A stretch of 64,000 bases of DNA from Thiohalomonas sp041685045. GTDB taxonomy: Bacteria; Pseudomonadota; Gammaproteobacteria; Thiohalomonadales; Thiohalomonadaceae. The stretch's first letter is position 1. The number at the start of each line of letters is the position of its first letter. The position numbers were made by a program, and so were the translations under genes. Below the pieces are notes generated by a model that worked only from the letters and a program-made list of their open reading frames with translations, was not told where the DNA came from and did no database searches. Positions 25,043 to 35,200 of this stretch are shown piece by piece. The DNA is taken from positions 1 to 64,000 of the forward strand of contig JAWLGP010000009.1 of NCBI GenBank assembly GCA_041685045.1, in the 5' to 3' direction.

Positions 25043-28000
25043 ATGCAAGCGGTTGTCGAGGCCATAAAGACAAACAATCTGCCTGCGCTTGAGGAGGCAT
25101 TGGGGAACAACCTGGAAACCTGTGTCGACAGTTTGGGTAATCTGCCTTTGACGCTGGCAGCCCGAATCGGGGCGGTGGACGCGGCCACTTGGTTGCTGGA
25201 TAAAGGTGCCCTGCTGGGCGCGCGCGACAGTAGCGGACGCACGGCATTGCATTTCGCGGTCATGTACGAACAGATGGGGATGATCGATCTGCTCATGGCG
25301 CGCGGCGCCCAGGTTGGGGTGGAAGACGACCTCGGGTCGACCCCGATGGAAATGGGGTTGAACCGTGGTCGTGTCCGAGCAGCATTGCGCCTTTTGGATC
25401 GGGCGCGCCTGCGTGGCCTTGGCGACCCTTGCCACTCGCTGCTTTTGAAATATTTGAAGGGTGGTGTGGTGCCCGATATCGAGGTCGACCACTGCTTTAC
25501 CCTGCTTGGGCATCGGAGGATCGCCCCCGTCGCGGAGCTGGGCGTGTACTTCGACGAGGTGGTCTGGGATCTGCTGGATCCGACCGGTCGGCCGACCGAA
25601 GAGGCGCCGCAAGTGGCGCAGGACCGTCTGGTCCGATTTGCCGAACAGTATGCGTGCGCCGCTGCTGGTGGTCCGGACGCGGAGGCCATCCTGAATTACC
25701 TGTTGTGCAGAGAGGAGGCCGCGCCGGTGGAAACCTGGTTGCTCGGCCTTCGGCCAACGGCGGAGGCCGGCAGCCAGATCGCTTGGGAAGGCACCCTGCC
25801 TTTCCTCTCTTCCAGGCTCTTGGGGCAAGGCAACCAGGAGCAGATGCTCAAGCGTTGGCTGGCGCTGGGCGCACCTTTTTTGGAGCTGGAACGGCAGCTT
25901 GAACTGATTGGTCGCAGCTTCCCCTCACTTAATTTCGCTATGCTGTTCAAGGTATTGGACTACCCCCATGTGCTGGGGCTTTACAATCGGCGTCGCTGGT
26001 ACACCTTACTGGCCGGGGCATTGAGCCAAGCCAAAGGTGTGTCCGGAAAAAACCCGCTGTGGCAGCTTCTGACCAAGGCGCTCGGCGTTAAGTCACAAGC
26101 CTTCTACCGCGAAAATCCGCGCCGCCTGAGAATGGACGCGGCCGGGGTGCTGGCCACCCATCGTGATGATATTTTTGCGGCGTTTGGAGGCGCCGAGCCG
26201 TTCCTTGACTCCCTCAGCCCCGAGGAGCGGCGCGCCTTTGCCGAAGATGACTTCTCCTCGTTTCACAACGACCCGGCGGGATGGTTCGCGCTGGCCAAGG
26301 CGCTGGACCGCGATGGGTTGTTGCCGAAAGGGTTGCCACAGAAGGATGAAGCCGTTTATCGGCTCATCGGTGAGTGGGTCGTTGAGCAAAAGGCGACTGA
26401 AACGGCACTTGTACTACTTCAGCGCGCAGGGGATGAGTACGGGCGCCGGCACTGGGGGACCGCGCGCGCTACCAGTACCTTGCAGGCCGTCATTCTGGGG
26501 GGGCTTGCGGAGACTTGGCTGAACGCCATCGAGCGCCTGCAACCGGTGCACATCGTAGCTCTCGGCGACGCGGCTCTGCTCACACGGATCGCTCTAGTCG
26601 CTGCGGAGCGGAACTGTGCAAAGCTCTTCAAACAGGCTCTGCAAAACCTGGGGCTCCACCTGTCCGAACCGTTGGATCCGGAACTGCTGGAGCGGCATCT
26701 GGGTATGTGCATCGATGTCTGGTGCGCGGGAGACGGGGAGATCCCAGCCGTTCTGTTGGAGCAGTGGTGGCAGCGCACTGATGCGACCGCCGCCAGGAAG
26801 TCACTGGCGCTGAAATGTTTTCGCATGCTGGTGTGGCAAAACCATGACAGCTTCCGGCTGCTTTTGGAGAACTGGCTTGGCGAAGCCCCCACCGTGGTGG
26901 ATGAAGCGCTTGCCACGAGAGAGGATCTCGATTCAGCGGAATGCAGATGGGTAGTCCACCTGTGGCCGCTCCTCGGAACCCAATCCCGTACGCGGCTCGC
27001 ACGATTGTGCGCTGGCAACATCGCCGACGCGTGGGAGTACGCTTCGGCGGAAGAGCGGGTAGCTATGGAGCAACTGCTGGCGCTTGGCCTCGAACAGTCA
27101 CCGGTGAAGGTCATCGATGCCCTCGGCGAGCAACCGCAATGGGCGTTTCGGCTCCTTACCGATGCCGTGCTGCCGCCGCTGCAGGAACACATCGAGGCCC
27201 ATGCCGGCAAGCGGGCAATGGATGCCTCCCTGGCCCAAGGACTTGCCAAGGTGTCGGTAAATGCGCTGGTCGCCAGTGGCTTGTTGACCAGTGATGTTCC
27301 CCCTGTCCGAGATGTCGCAGTACGCGGCTTGTGTGCAAGCGCCGATCCTGCTGCCCTCGATCTACTGATCACTTTGTTACGTGACCATGGCGAGCGATGG
27401 AACGACGTACAGCGCGGCAACATCCTTGATCGCATCGAGGCACTGGGCGGTGATACCACCGGGCTCGACCCTTTAAGTGATGTCGATGCGACGCAGCTGG
27501 AGAAGTACGCTGCCCGCTCCCGCGGCCGGCGCAAGTCTCAAGTCGAGGTGCTTTTGGGCAGCAGCGAGGAATTGCCCCTCCCGTCCGTGTTGCTTGACTG
27601 GGGGCTCGACTTGTTTGCCGCTGCTGAATGGGGAGGCGCTCCCCGCTATTCGCGTCAAGTGTTTGGCCTGATAAGGCCGACGCAGCAGGCCGCGTTGGTA
27701 GAGCAACTGCTGCAGGCGTGGGTCAGCGGTGGCGGATTGGCCAAGCAGACTTGGTTGCTGCGGCTGGCCGGCGCGTTCCCCGACGACCGTTTGGTGCCGC
27801 TCCTGAGCAGCGCCATCAACGAGTGGCACAAGCGCAAATTTCAGGTGGCGGTGCAGGTGGCGCATTCCATCGGTGAAATGGATACGGTGTACGCGTTGTA
27901 CACTCTCGACAACATCAGACGGGCGACGAAGATTCGGCATGTGGTGCGGGAAGCCGCCTCCGAGGCGCTCGCCGCCGCCGCGCAGCGTCGCGGCATTGCA

Positions 28001-28945
28001 CTGGGGGAGTTGGCGGATGAGCTGGTGCCGACGCTCGACTTGGGGACGGACGGTCTGTTGCTCGACGTTGGTCCCTACCAGTATCGGGTCGAACTGAAAC
28101 CGGATCTTGGCCTGCGGGTAACCCAGACGACTACCGGCAAGGTGACAGTTTCGCTACCCAAGGCGAAAAAGGAGGAAGACCCCGAGAAGCGCGCTGCGGC
28201 TGATGACCGGTTCAAGCTATTGAAAAAGAACGTCAAGCCGGTGGTCCAACAACTCAAGGAGCGCTTCGAGGAGGCCTTCGACTGCGGCAAGAGCTGGCAG
28301 GGCGCGCGTTGGCAACAGCTGTTTCTGTCCCATCCGATCCTTCAGCTCGTAGGGCGCACCCTGGTGTGGGTTCAGCAGCAGTCGGAAGGCGACGTCACTT
28401 TTCGCATAGCGGAGGATACTGCGCTCATCGACCGCGAAGACGGACCGGTCAGTCTCACCAATGCCGAGGTCCGGCTCTGGCACCCGCTGGAGGCTTCCCC
28501 GGGAGAGCGGGAGGATTGGCAACAGCACTTCGCCGACTACGAACTCACGCCGTTCATTGATCAGTTCGACAGCGATGTGTTCCATCTGGCCGAGACCGAG
28601 CGAGCGCAGGACGAACTCACCCGCTTCCACGGAAAGGCGGCACTGTGGGGCAACTTCAAGCGGGCCATGGAGAAGTGGGGGTTCAAGGTGGGCGATCAGG
28701 ATGGCGCGCACGTCTTCCGGTATGAACGTTTTTACCCCCTGACCGGCATCGAAGTCGCTATCGAAATGGAGGATTGCGACGTGGCCATGGGATGGGACAA
28801 CCCCTGCGTTTTGGGCGCGGTGAAGTTCAGCCACAGGCCCGATCCGGAGCGGTGGGACTCCCAGGGCCTGAAACTGGGTGAGGTCCCGCCGCGCTTAATC
28901 TCGTCGCTCATCGGTCGGCTGGAGCGTCTGGTCGAGGCCGCATGA
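25043..28945 (+). CDS. Ankyrin-DUF4132 giant protein (YehI/MolR-like)
   Basis: A 1300-residue protein. Residues 1-130 carry ankyrin-type repeats (GNLPLTLAARIGAVDAATWL, GRTALHFAVMYEQMGMIDLL). A long helical HEAT-like middle section with short repeats (residues about 700-1000, e.g. PPVRDVAVRGLCASADPAAL) leads to a C-terminal DUF4132-type domain containing YQYRVELKPDLGLRVTQTTT and ELTPFIDQFDSDVFHL. E. coli YehI (formerly MolR) is a shorter DUF4132 protein without visible ankyrin repeats. ATG 25043 has GAGGGGGGG about 8 bases upstream. It follows the VWA gene by 28 bases and overlaps the SWIM gene (ATGA). Probably a large scaffold or adaptor; function unknown. Confidence 0.78.
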   Translation: MQAVVEAIKTNNLPALEEALGNNLETCVDSLGNLPLTLAARIGAVDAATWLLDKGALLGARDSSGRTALHFAVMYEQMGMIDLLMARGAQVGVEDDLGSTPMEMGLNRGRVRAALRLLDRARLRGLGDPCHSLLLKYLKGGVVPDIEVDHCFTLLGHRRIAPVAELGVYFDEVVWDLLDPTGRPTEEAPQVAQDRLVRFAEQYACAAAGGPDAEAILNYLLCREEAAPVETWLLGLRPTAEAGSQIAWEGTLPFLSSRLLGQGNQEQMLKRWLALGAPFLELERQLELIGRSFPSLNFAMLFKVLDYPHVLGLYNRRRWYTLLAGALSQAKGVSGKNPLWQLLTKALGVKSQAFYRENPRRLRMDAAGVLATHRDDIFAAFGGAEPFLDSLSPEERRAFAEDDFSSFHNDPAGWFALAKALDRDGLLPKGLPQKDEAVYRLIGEWVVEQKATETALVLLQRAGDEYGRRHWGTARATSTLQAVILGGLAETWLNAIERLQPVHIVALGDAALLTRIALVAAERNCAKLFKQALQNLGLHLSEPLDPELLERHLGMCIDVWCAGDGEIPAVLLEQWWQRTDATAARKSLALKCFRMLVWQNHDSFRLLLENWLGEAPTVVDEALATREDLDSAECRWVVHLWPLLGTQSRTRLARLCAGNIADAWEYASAEERVAMEQLLALGLEQSPVKVIDALGEQPQWAFRLLTDAVLPPLQEHIEAHAGKRAMDASLAQGLAKVSVNALVASGLLTSDVPPVRDVAVRGLCASADPAALDLLITLLRDHGERWNDVQRGNILDRIEALGGDTTGLDPLSDVDATQLEKYAARSRGRRKSQVEVLLGSSEELPLPSVLLDWGLDLFAAAEWGGAPRYSRQVFGLIRPTQQAALVEQLLQAWVSGGGLAKQTWLLRLAGAFPDDRLVPLLSSAINEWHKRKFQVAVQVAHSIGEMDTVYALYTLDNIRRATKIRHVVREAASEALAAAAQRRGIALGELADELVPTLDLGTDGLLLDVGPYQYRVELKPDLGLRVTQTTTGKVTVSLPKAKKEEDPEKRAAADDRFKLLKKNVKPVVQQLKERFEEAFDCGKSWQGARWQQLFLSHPILQLVGRTLVWVQQQSEGDVTFRIAEDTALIDREDGPVSLTNAEVRLWHPLEASPGEREDWQQHFADYELTPFIDQFDSDVFHLAETERAQDELTRFHGKAALWGNFKRAMEKWGFKVGDQDGAHVFRYERFYPLTGIEVAIEMEDCDVAMGWDNPCVLGAVKFSHRPDPERWDSQGLKLGEVPPRLISSLIGRLERLVEAA

Positions 28946-30570
28946 CGCTCGCCGAGCTTTCGCCGGAACTGGCCGCGTGGCTAACGGAGCTTGATGAGTC
29001 CGCCATCATCGACTGGGCCAACCGCGGCCTGCTTCGGCGCGGACACAAGGCCTCTGATGCGGCGGCGCTGAGCTGCTCGTCCGGCGTACCGACTCAGCGG
29101 TTGGAGGGGCACACCCAAAAACTGACCGGCGTTGGATTCGCGCAGCTGGAATGCAGCTGTCCTGCCACGGGGCCATGCCACCACCGGGTGGCACTTCTGA
29201 TCGGGTTGATGGCTGTGGCGCAAACCCAGCCGGCGGCGGTTTCCACCCGGCTTCCAGAGTGGCTTGAGCCGGATAGCGAGCGGTTGGACCGCCGGCTTGG
29301 TCCGGCTCACGTGCGCCGAGCGCAGCGGCTGCTTTGGGAGGGCATTGCGGCGAGCGTGACAATGGAGCTCAACGCTTTGGTCGGGACGGTCACCCTGGAG
29401 CGCTCCTTTCGGGTCTGGGTGCCAAGGACCAGCGGACTCGCCCACTCCACCTGCAGCTGCGGCGCCGAGCGTTGCGTTCACCGCGCCGTGGTGGTCTACA
29501 GCATGCGCCGCCAACACGGCTTGTTCGATGCGGCCGCGACGGGGCTGACATTGAAGCCGGAGCAGGTTGAGGCGGTGGCATCACTGCGGCAGTGGTTGTT
29601 GGTGCTGGCGGCCAGCGGTCGCAGCGCCCTGACTCCACCACAGATCGAGCGGGGCGAAGCCCTCGCGGTGGCGGCGCGTCAGGCCGGTCTGTCGCTTCCG
29701 GCGACCCTGGTCGAGGGTTTGTCACACCTGCTTCGCGAGCGTGCGGCCGGCCGCGACTTTGCGACAGGTGAACTGCTCAATGCCCGCCTCGCCAGGACCT
29801 GGCTGTTGCTGCGCGCCATCGGCAGTAGGCCGCCGGCGCGCCCGTTGCTACAACTGGCTGGAAGCGGTCGTGCCAGTTATCAGGAAGTCCTCGGGCTGGA
29901 GCTGATCGCGGCCGGCGCCGAGGGTTGGCGGACCGCCACCGGCCAGGAGGGGGTGACCGTCCATTTGTACGCTCCGGTTGAGGAGCGCTGGTATCGGATC
30001 ACCAGCTCGCGCAAGCGAGCCGCCGCGGCGGCCAGCGAATGGAGCGCGGAGTCGGCTTGGAAGCGGGAGTACTGGGTTGCCGGCTTGGCGCTGCACGAGC
30101 TACCAGGGAGTCGGGTGCTGCTGGAACGAGGCTGGGTTTCCCTCGATGGTCGGCTCTCTGCCCGCGACGATACCCGTGTGGTTCGGCTGGCCCAGGGAGC
30201 TTTGCCACCGGTCACCCGCGATTTCAACGAGCTGCGTCGCCGTTTCGTGGCGGCAGCAGCGACGGAACCGCTAGCACCGGCACCGCGCTGGCCCTTGTTA
30301 TTGCAAATCCCTCCCGACATCAACGCTGCGCTAGTGGAAAACCAGTGGTGGCGCCTGCCGTTGGCCGGCGGATTCTGTGCAGCCATACCGCTCGATAGCG
30401 CCTTCAATGGCGAAAAGCGACGCGGTTTCGAAAGCCTGTTGGATTCCCTTAGTGCCGACGCCTTGCTGTTTGGCCGTCTATTTACCATGGGAGGTGAGCT
30501 GTTGATCGATCCCATCGGTATCTATCAGCCCGAGGAGGGGGCATGGCGCTCCGCAACACTGAAACCGTGA
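28942..30570 (+). CDS. Double SWIM zinc-finger protein (YehQ-like)
   Basis: A 542-residue protein with two SWIM-type zinc fingers: C71-x-C73-x5-C79-x-H81 in ECSCPATGPCHH, and C171-x-C173-x4-C178-x-H180 in TCSCGAERCVH. SWIM fingers bind nucleic acid or protein. The remaining 350 residues form an uncharacterised domain of the kind following the fingers in E. coli YehQ. It is translationally coupled to the DUF4132 gene (ATGA) and overlaps the next gene by 28 bases. Two fingers in one protein could indicate an internal duplication. Confidence 0.8.
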   Translation: MTLAELSPELAAWLTELDESAIIDWANRGLLRRGHKASDAAALSCSSGVPTQRLEGHTQKLTGVGFAQLECSCPATGPCHHRVALLIGLMAVAQTQPAAVSTRLPEWLEPDSERLDRRLGPAHVRRAQRLLWEGIAASVTMELNALVGTVTLERSFRVWVPRTSGLAHSTCSCGAERCVHRAVVVYSMRRQHGLFDAAATGLTLKPEQVEAVASLRQWLLVLAASGRSALTPPQIERGEALAVAARQAGLSLPATLVEGLSHLLRERAAGRDFATGELLNARLARTWLLLRAIGSRPPARPLLQLAGSGRASYQEVLGLELIAAGAEGWRTATGQEGVTVHLYAPVEERWYRITSSRKRAAAAASEWSAESAWKREYWVAGLALHELPGSRVLLERGWVSLDGRLSARDDTRVVRLAQGALPPVTRDFNELRRRFVAAAATEPLAPAPRWPLLLQIPPDINAALVENQWWRLPLAGGFCAAIPLDSAFNGEKRRGFESLLDSLSADALLFGRLFTMGGELLIDPIGIYQPEEGAWRSATLKP

Positions 30571-30890
30571 CGCCCGCGGTCGCCGTCTGGCTGGCGGAGT
30601 GGCGCTCGGCTTTGACGCTCTGGCTCGAGGCAGGCGTCAGCGCCCCCGGAGCCAGAGCCCGCGAAGCGCTGGGCCGACTCATTGAGCACCCGGGCAGCAC
30701 CCATTGGCCGGAACTCCGCGCATTGGGCGGTTGCCTGCTCGGCGAGGCGGATCTGACGTCGCGCGCCGCGGCTCTGTTGGACCTAATCACCTGGGTGGAG
30801 ACGGCCGCTTGGCATTTCGAGCTCGCACGGCTCGATAAAGGGGAGGAAACCGGCGAGCGCCTTCTGTCATCAGACTACCATTGCGAGTGA
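30543..30890 (+). CDS. Small protein of the MoxR-VWA-SWIM operon, unknown
   Basis: A 115-residue protein I do not recognise. It is rich in alanine, leucine and tryptophan and predicted mostly helical, for example VAVWLAEWRSALTLWLEAGV and SRAAALLDLITWVETAAWHF, without a signal peptide or clear membrane span. GAGGAGGGGGC directly before the ATG gives it a strong ribosome site, and the 28-base overlap with the SWIM gene argues for real, coupled translation. It is the last gene of the five-gene operon. No terminator is obvious in the 240 bases that follow. Confidence 0.65.
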   Translation: MALRNTETVTPAVAVWLAEWRSALTLWLEAGVSAPGARAREALGRLIEHPGSTHWPELRALGGCLLGEADLTSRAAALLDLITWVETAAWHFELARLDKGEETGERLLSSDYHCE

Positions 30891-31131
30891 CGCAGGTTGC
30901 TTTAGGCTTGCGGCAAACACGTGCTTCCCACGAACGCCCGATCAAGGCACGCGTTAGAAATGTTGAATCTTTGTGTTAGGCGAGAAGTTCCTTGCGAAGC
31001 GGGCACGGCTCTCTCGATCGATGCAGCATTCTAGGCGCGAAAGGCCGCCAGCGGCCCAGAATGCTCACTAGTTGCACCGGCAAGCTTCCTTGTCCAAACC
31101 CAATCACGCGGGAGGATGATTTTGCTCCGGA

Positions 31132-31635
31132 TCAAAAACTGCTCTGCGTCGAACAGCGGCCCAGCGCCAAATGCGGCTTCGGTTCGGTCACGAAGGCAAA
31201 CGGGGCCGCCTGCCGCAAGGCATTCATCCCCAGCAGAAAGCGGGTGCTGCCCGGAAATACCGCAGCCTCCACGTCCCGTAGCTCGCAATCGCCGAGCGCA
31301 ATGTTCGAAATGCGATAAACCGAGACCTGCATCCGGCGGCCGTCGGCCAACACCCCCTCCAGCTCGCGGCTGTAACGGGCCAGCGACTTCGACTGCAAGG
31401 TGGCCAATGTCTCTTCATTGATGGTGGTGTAGCCTGCCCCGGTATCCACCAGGAACTCGACCTTGCCCAGGCCGTCGACCTCACCGTCCACGTAAAAGGT
31501 CGAGACCCCCTTGTCGTGCAGTGGCACGGCAGCGGCGAACTCGACGGGCGTTTGCTTGCCCCAGCTGATGACAAGGGCGCCCAGCACGATGCCCGCGAGC
31601 AGGGCCAGGACGGGGTGGCGGATGATGACGTTCAT
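31132..31635 (-). CDS. Membrane-anchored retropepsin-like aspartyl protease
   Basis: A 167-residue single-span protein. The helix PVLALLAGIVLGALVI near the N terminus anchors a periplasmic domain with the active-site triplet D64-T65-G66 in FLVDTGAGYTTI, ILGMNA-like FLLGMNALRQ near the end, and one catalytic aspartate per chain. This fits the bacterial clan-AA aspartic protease family (TIGR02281 type), which must dimerise to act. It stands alone, facing a long repeat-filled gap; no neighbour suggests a substrate. Confidence 0.83.
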   Translation of the reverse strand: MNVIIRHPVLALLAGIVLGALVISWGKQTPVEFAAAVPLHDKGVSTFYVDGEVDGLGKVEFLVDTGAGYTTINEETLATLQSKSLARYSRELEGVLADGRRMQVSVYRISNIALGDCELRDVEAAVFPGSTRFLLGMNALRQAAPFAFVTEPKPHLALGRCSTQSSF

Positions 31636-31890
31636 GCGACTAGTGCTCCGGTTCCGTTGTTATGGCGGCCCTGGCAGACGTCGGAAAAGCCATCCGTGTC
31701 TCTTTCCAACCACAGCCTCCCGAGAGCACAAGAAGTTCGGGAGGCGGCACGGTCCGTGTGCCGCTGCAGCAGGCCAGTCGAGCCTGCCAGCGGCCGGTGT
31801 ACGGGAAATTACGCACCCGAAACGGTTCGACAGATAGAAGAGGCGGGGAGTTCCGCGAGGCGCTGGGCGATGGTCACGGGGGAACAGCGC

Positions 31891-32034
31891 GCAGGATGGG
31901 CAAAGCGCCGCCGCCCATCGGCTCGGATTGGCACCATCGCTTTACGGCGCGTGCCCATCCGCGTCGGTCGATGGGCACGCGCCGGTCAGGTTCGTGCTCC
32001 AGCAAGCAGATAGGCGGCGCTTTGCCCATCCTAC
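31891..32034. repeat. GATGGGCAAAGCGCCGCC palindromic element (144 bp)
   Basis: AGGATGGGCAAAGCGCCGCC at the left end is mirrored by GGCGGCGCTTTGCCCATCCT at the right, with inner GCGTGCCCATC/GATGGGCACGC arms. It is very similar to 42527-42672, including the interior TCGCTTTACGGCGCGTGCCC in opposite orientation. It is part of the 663-base gene-free gap 31636-32298. Confidence 0.75.
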
Positions 32035-32070
32035 GAAGCCATCAAACAAGACTCGCGGAGCCGGCCGTGA

Positions 32071-32170
32071 GCTTGTGGGAGGGCCGTCCCGGCGCGATTC
32101 AGCGGCGTTAAGCCGCCTCAGCATCGCAAGAACCGGCGCTGCGTGCCGGAATCGCGCCGGGGATTCATGC
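32071..32170. repeat. REP-like palindromic sequence
   Basis: GCTTGTGGGAGGGCCGTCCC followed by GGCGCGATTC (32091-32100) and its inverse GAATCGCGCC (32149-32158). The GTGGGAGGGCC...CCGGCGCGA layout resembles REP elements of pseudomonads and xanthomonads. Nothing else is recognised between it and the uvrA stop codon. Confidence 0.55.
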
Positions 32171-32298
32171 CCCGCAGGGTTACGGCTCTCCTACACGATT
32201 CGAGGCGCGGCTGGCCTCCGTTTGCTTCGCGATTACGGCGCGAAAACCAGTGCCAAGGGCTCCAGGGTAATTTCCCCGTGCGCCCCGTTTCCCCGTGA

Positions 32299-35200
32299 TC
32301 AACCCCCGAAAAACTCCGACAGCGCCCGCCCGGTATGGGAGCGCTTGCGGCCGGCCAGTTGGTGCGGGGCGCCCTGAGCAACCACCTTGCCGCCGCCTTC
32401 GCCGCCCTCCGGGCCCAGGTCCACCACCCAGTCCGCCGCGGCGATCACGTCCAGGTTGTGCTCGATCAGCAGCACCGAGTTGCCGGCGGCGACCAGGCGA
32501 TGCAGGACGCCGACGAGCTTGTCCACATCGGCCATGTGCAGGCCGACGGTGGGCTCGTCGAGGACATAGAGGGTCTTGCCGGAGCTGGCCTTGGCCAGCT
32601 CCGACACCAGCTTGATGCGCTGCGCCTCGCCGCCGGAGAGGGTGGGACTCGGCTGACCCAGCGTGAGGTAGCCGAGGCCGACCTCCTTGAGCAGGGCGAG
32701 GGCGCGGTGGATGCGCGGGTGGGCGGCGAAGAAGTCGACCGCCTCGTCCACCTCCATCGCCAGCACCTGGCCGATGTCCTTGCCCTTGTAGTGCACCGCC
32801 AGGGTCTCGCTGTTGAAGCGGGCGCCGCGGCAGGTTTCACAGGGGACCGAGACATCGGGCATGAAGCTCATCTCGATACGCCGCATCCCCTGGCCCTCGC
32901 ATACCTCGCAGCGGCCACCGGCCACGTTGAAGGAGAAGCGCCCGGGCTTGTAGCCGCGCAGGTTGGCCTCGGCGGTGGCGGCGAACAGCTTGCGGATGTC
33001 GTCCCAGAAGCCGATGTAGGTGGCCGGGCAGGAGCGCGGTGTCTTGCCGATCGGGGTCTGGTCCACCTCCAGCACCCGTTCCAGTCCCTGCCAGCCGTCG
33101 AGGGATGCGCAGCCGGTCGGCGCCGGTCTGCGCCCGCGTTTGCCCACCAGGCGCGAGAGGTTGTCGCGCAGCACGGAGCGCACCAGGGTCGACTTGCCGG
33201 AGCCCGACACGCCGGTGACGCAGACCAGCCGGCCGAGGGGCAGGTCCAGATCGATGTCGTTCAGGTTGTGCAGGTCGGCGCCGCGCACCTGGAGGGTGCC
33301 AGGGGAGTCGGGCCGCTCCGCCGGGGCGGGAAGGGCCGGGGGACCGTTCTCCCGCTCGCGCAGGCAGCGGCCGGTGAGGGACTCGGGCGCGGCCAGCAGG
33401 TCGTCAAATGTCCCCTGGGCCACCACGTAGCCGCCGCGACTGCCGGCGCCGGGGCCGAGGTCGACCACGTGTTCGGCCATGCGGATGGTCTCCTCGTCGT
33501 GCTCGACCACCACCACGGTGTTGCCCTTCGCCTCCAGCGCGTGCAGGGTCGAAAGCAGCAGGCGGTTGTCGCGCGGGTGCAGGCCGATGGTCGGCTCGTC
33601 GAGGATGTAGCAGACCCCGCGCAGGTTGGAGCCGAGCTGGGCGGCCAAGCGAATGCGCTGCGCCTCGCCGCCGGATAGGGTGGGGGCGGCACGATCCAGG
33701 CCCAGATAGCCGAGGCCCACCTGCTCCAGGAAGCCGAGCCGGCCGGTCAGCTCCGCCAGGATGTCGCGGGCGATGGCCTGCTCGCGGCCCTTCAGTTTCT
33801 GTTTGCGGAACCAGGCGTGGGCCGACTTCACCGGCAGGGCCGAGAGTTCGGCGATGGAGCAGTCGCGGAATTCTACCGCCAGGGCGGTGGGATTCAGGCG
33901 CGCGCCGTGGCAGGCGGGGCAGGGCTTCGCCTCCACCTCGCGCCACTCCGACTCCTCGCCGCTCTGTTCGGCATCGAAGCCGGGCAGCACCACCCCGGTG
34001 CCGAAGCAGCGTTCGCACCAGCCGTGCTTGGAGTTGTAGGAGAAGAGGCGCGGATCCAGTTCCGGGAAGCCGAGGCCGCAGGAGGGGCAGGCGCGGGCGG
34101 TGGAGAATACCGTATTGCCCACCTTGAGTGTGCCCTTGCCCAGCTCCAGCGCCTTGGCGACCGCCTCGTGCAGTTCGGCCTCGGCCTTGGGCGTCACCTT
34201 GAGGGTCGCCACCGGCAGGTCGATGTCGTGCTCGCGGTAGCGGTCCAGCTTCGGCCAGGAGTTGGTCGGCAGTAGTTTGCCGTCGACCCGCAGTTCTTGG
34301 TAACCGCGCGCGGCGGCCCACTCGGCCAGCTCGCGGTAGATCCCCTTGCGCGAGACCACCAGCGGGGCGAACAGGGTGACGTTGCGGCCGCGCTGCTCGC
34401 GCAGCAGGCGGGCGTGGATCGCGGCCGGGTCCTGCTGCTCGATGGGGATTTCGCACTCCGGGCAGTGCTGTACGCCGAGCTTGACGTAGAGCAGGCGCAA
34501 AAAGTGGTGCACCTCGGTCAGGGTGCCGACCGTGCTCTTGCGCCCGCCGCGGCTGGTGCGCTGTTCGATGGCCACAGTCGGCGGAATGCCGAGCACCGCG
34601 TCCACGTCGGGCCGCGCCGCCGGTTGCACGAACTGGCGGGCGTAGGCGTTGAGGGACTCGAGGTAACGGCGCTGGCCCTCGGCGAAGAGGATGTCGAAGG
34701 CGACGGTGCTCTTGCCGGAGCCGGAGACGCCGGTGATGACCGTGAATTTGTCCCGCGGGATGGTGATGTCCACCCCGCGAAGGTTGTGCTCGCGGGCGTG
34801 GCGGATCTCGATGTCGTTTACCGCCGCATTCGCCACCCGGCCCGATTCCCAATCACCCGTAGGGTGTGCTGACGACTGCATGGATGCAGGAGGTAGAGCA
34901 ACGCAGGGAGCAGTTGCCGAGGAACGAAGCGCACCTCCCGCGTTGTCGCCAAGCGACCGGTGCGCTTCGCGGGGCTCAGCACACCCTACAAGAGTGCGGG
35001 CGGCGTTGCGTTCGCGGTACTCGGCCAAGGCTCGGCCGGTGTGGCTGGTCGTACAGGCAACGACCTCGTCCGGCATCCCGGTGGAGACAATCCGCCCACC
35101 TGCCTCGCCGCCCTCCGGCCCGAGATCGATGAGCCAGTCGGCCGCGGCGATCACGTCCAGGTTGTGCTCAATCACCAGCAGCGAATGTCCTGCGTCCAGT

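Noticed and set aside
30992..31421. Short ORFs in the gap after the MoxR operon
   Set aside because: They have no ribosome sites and run into the antisense of the aspartyl protease gene; nothing else is visible in 30891-31131.
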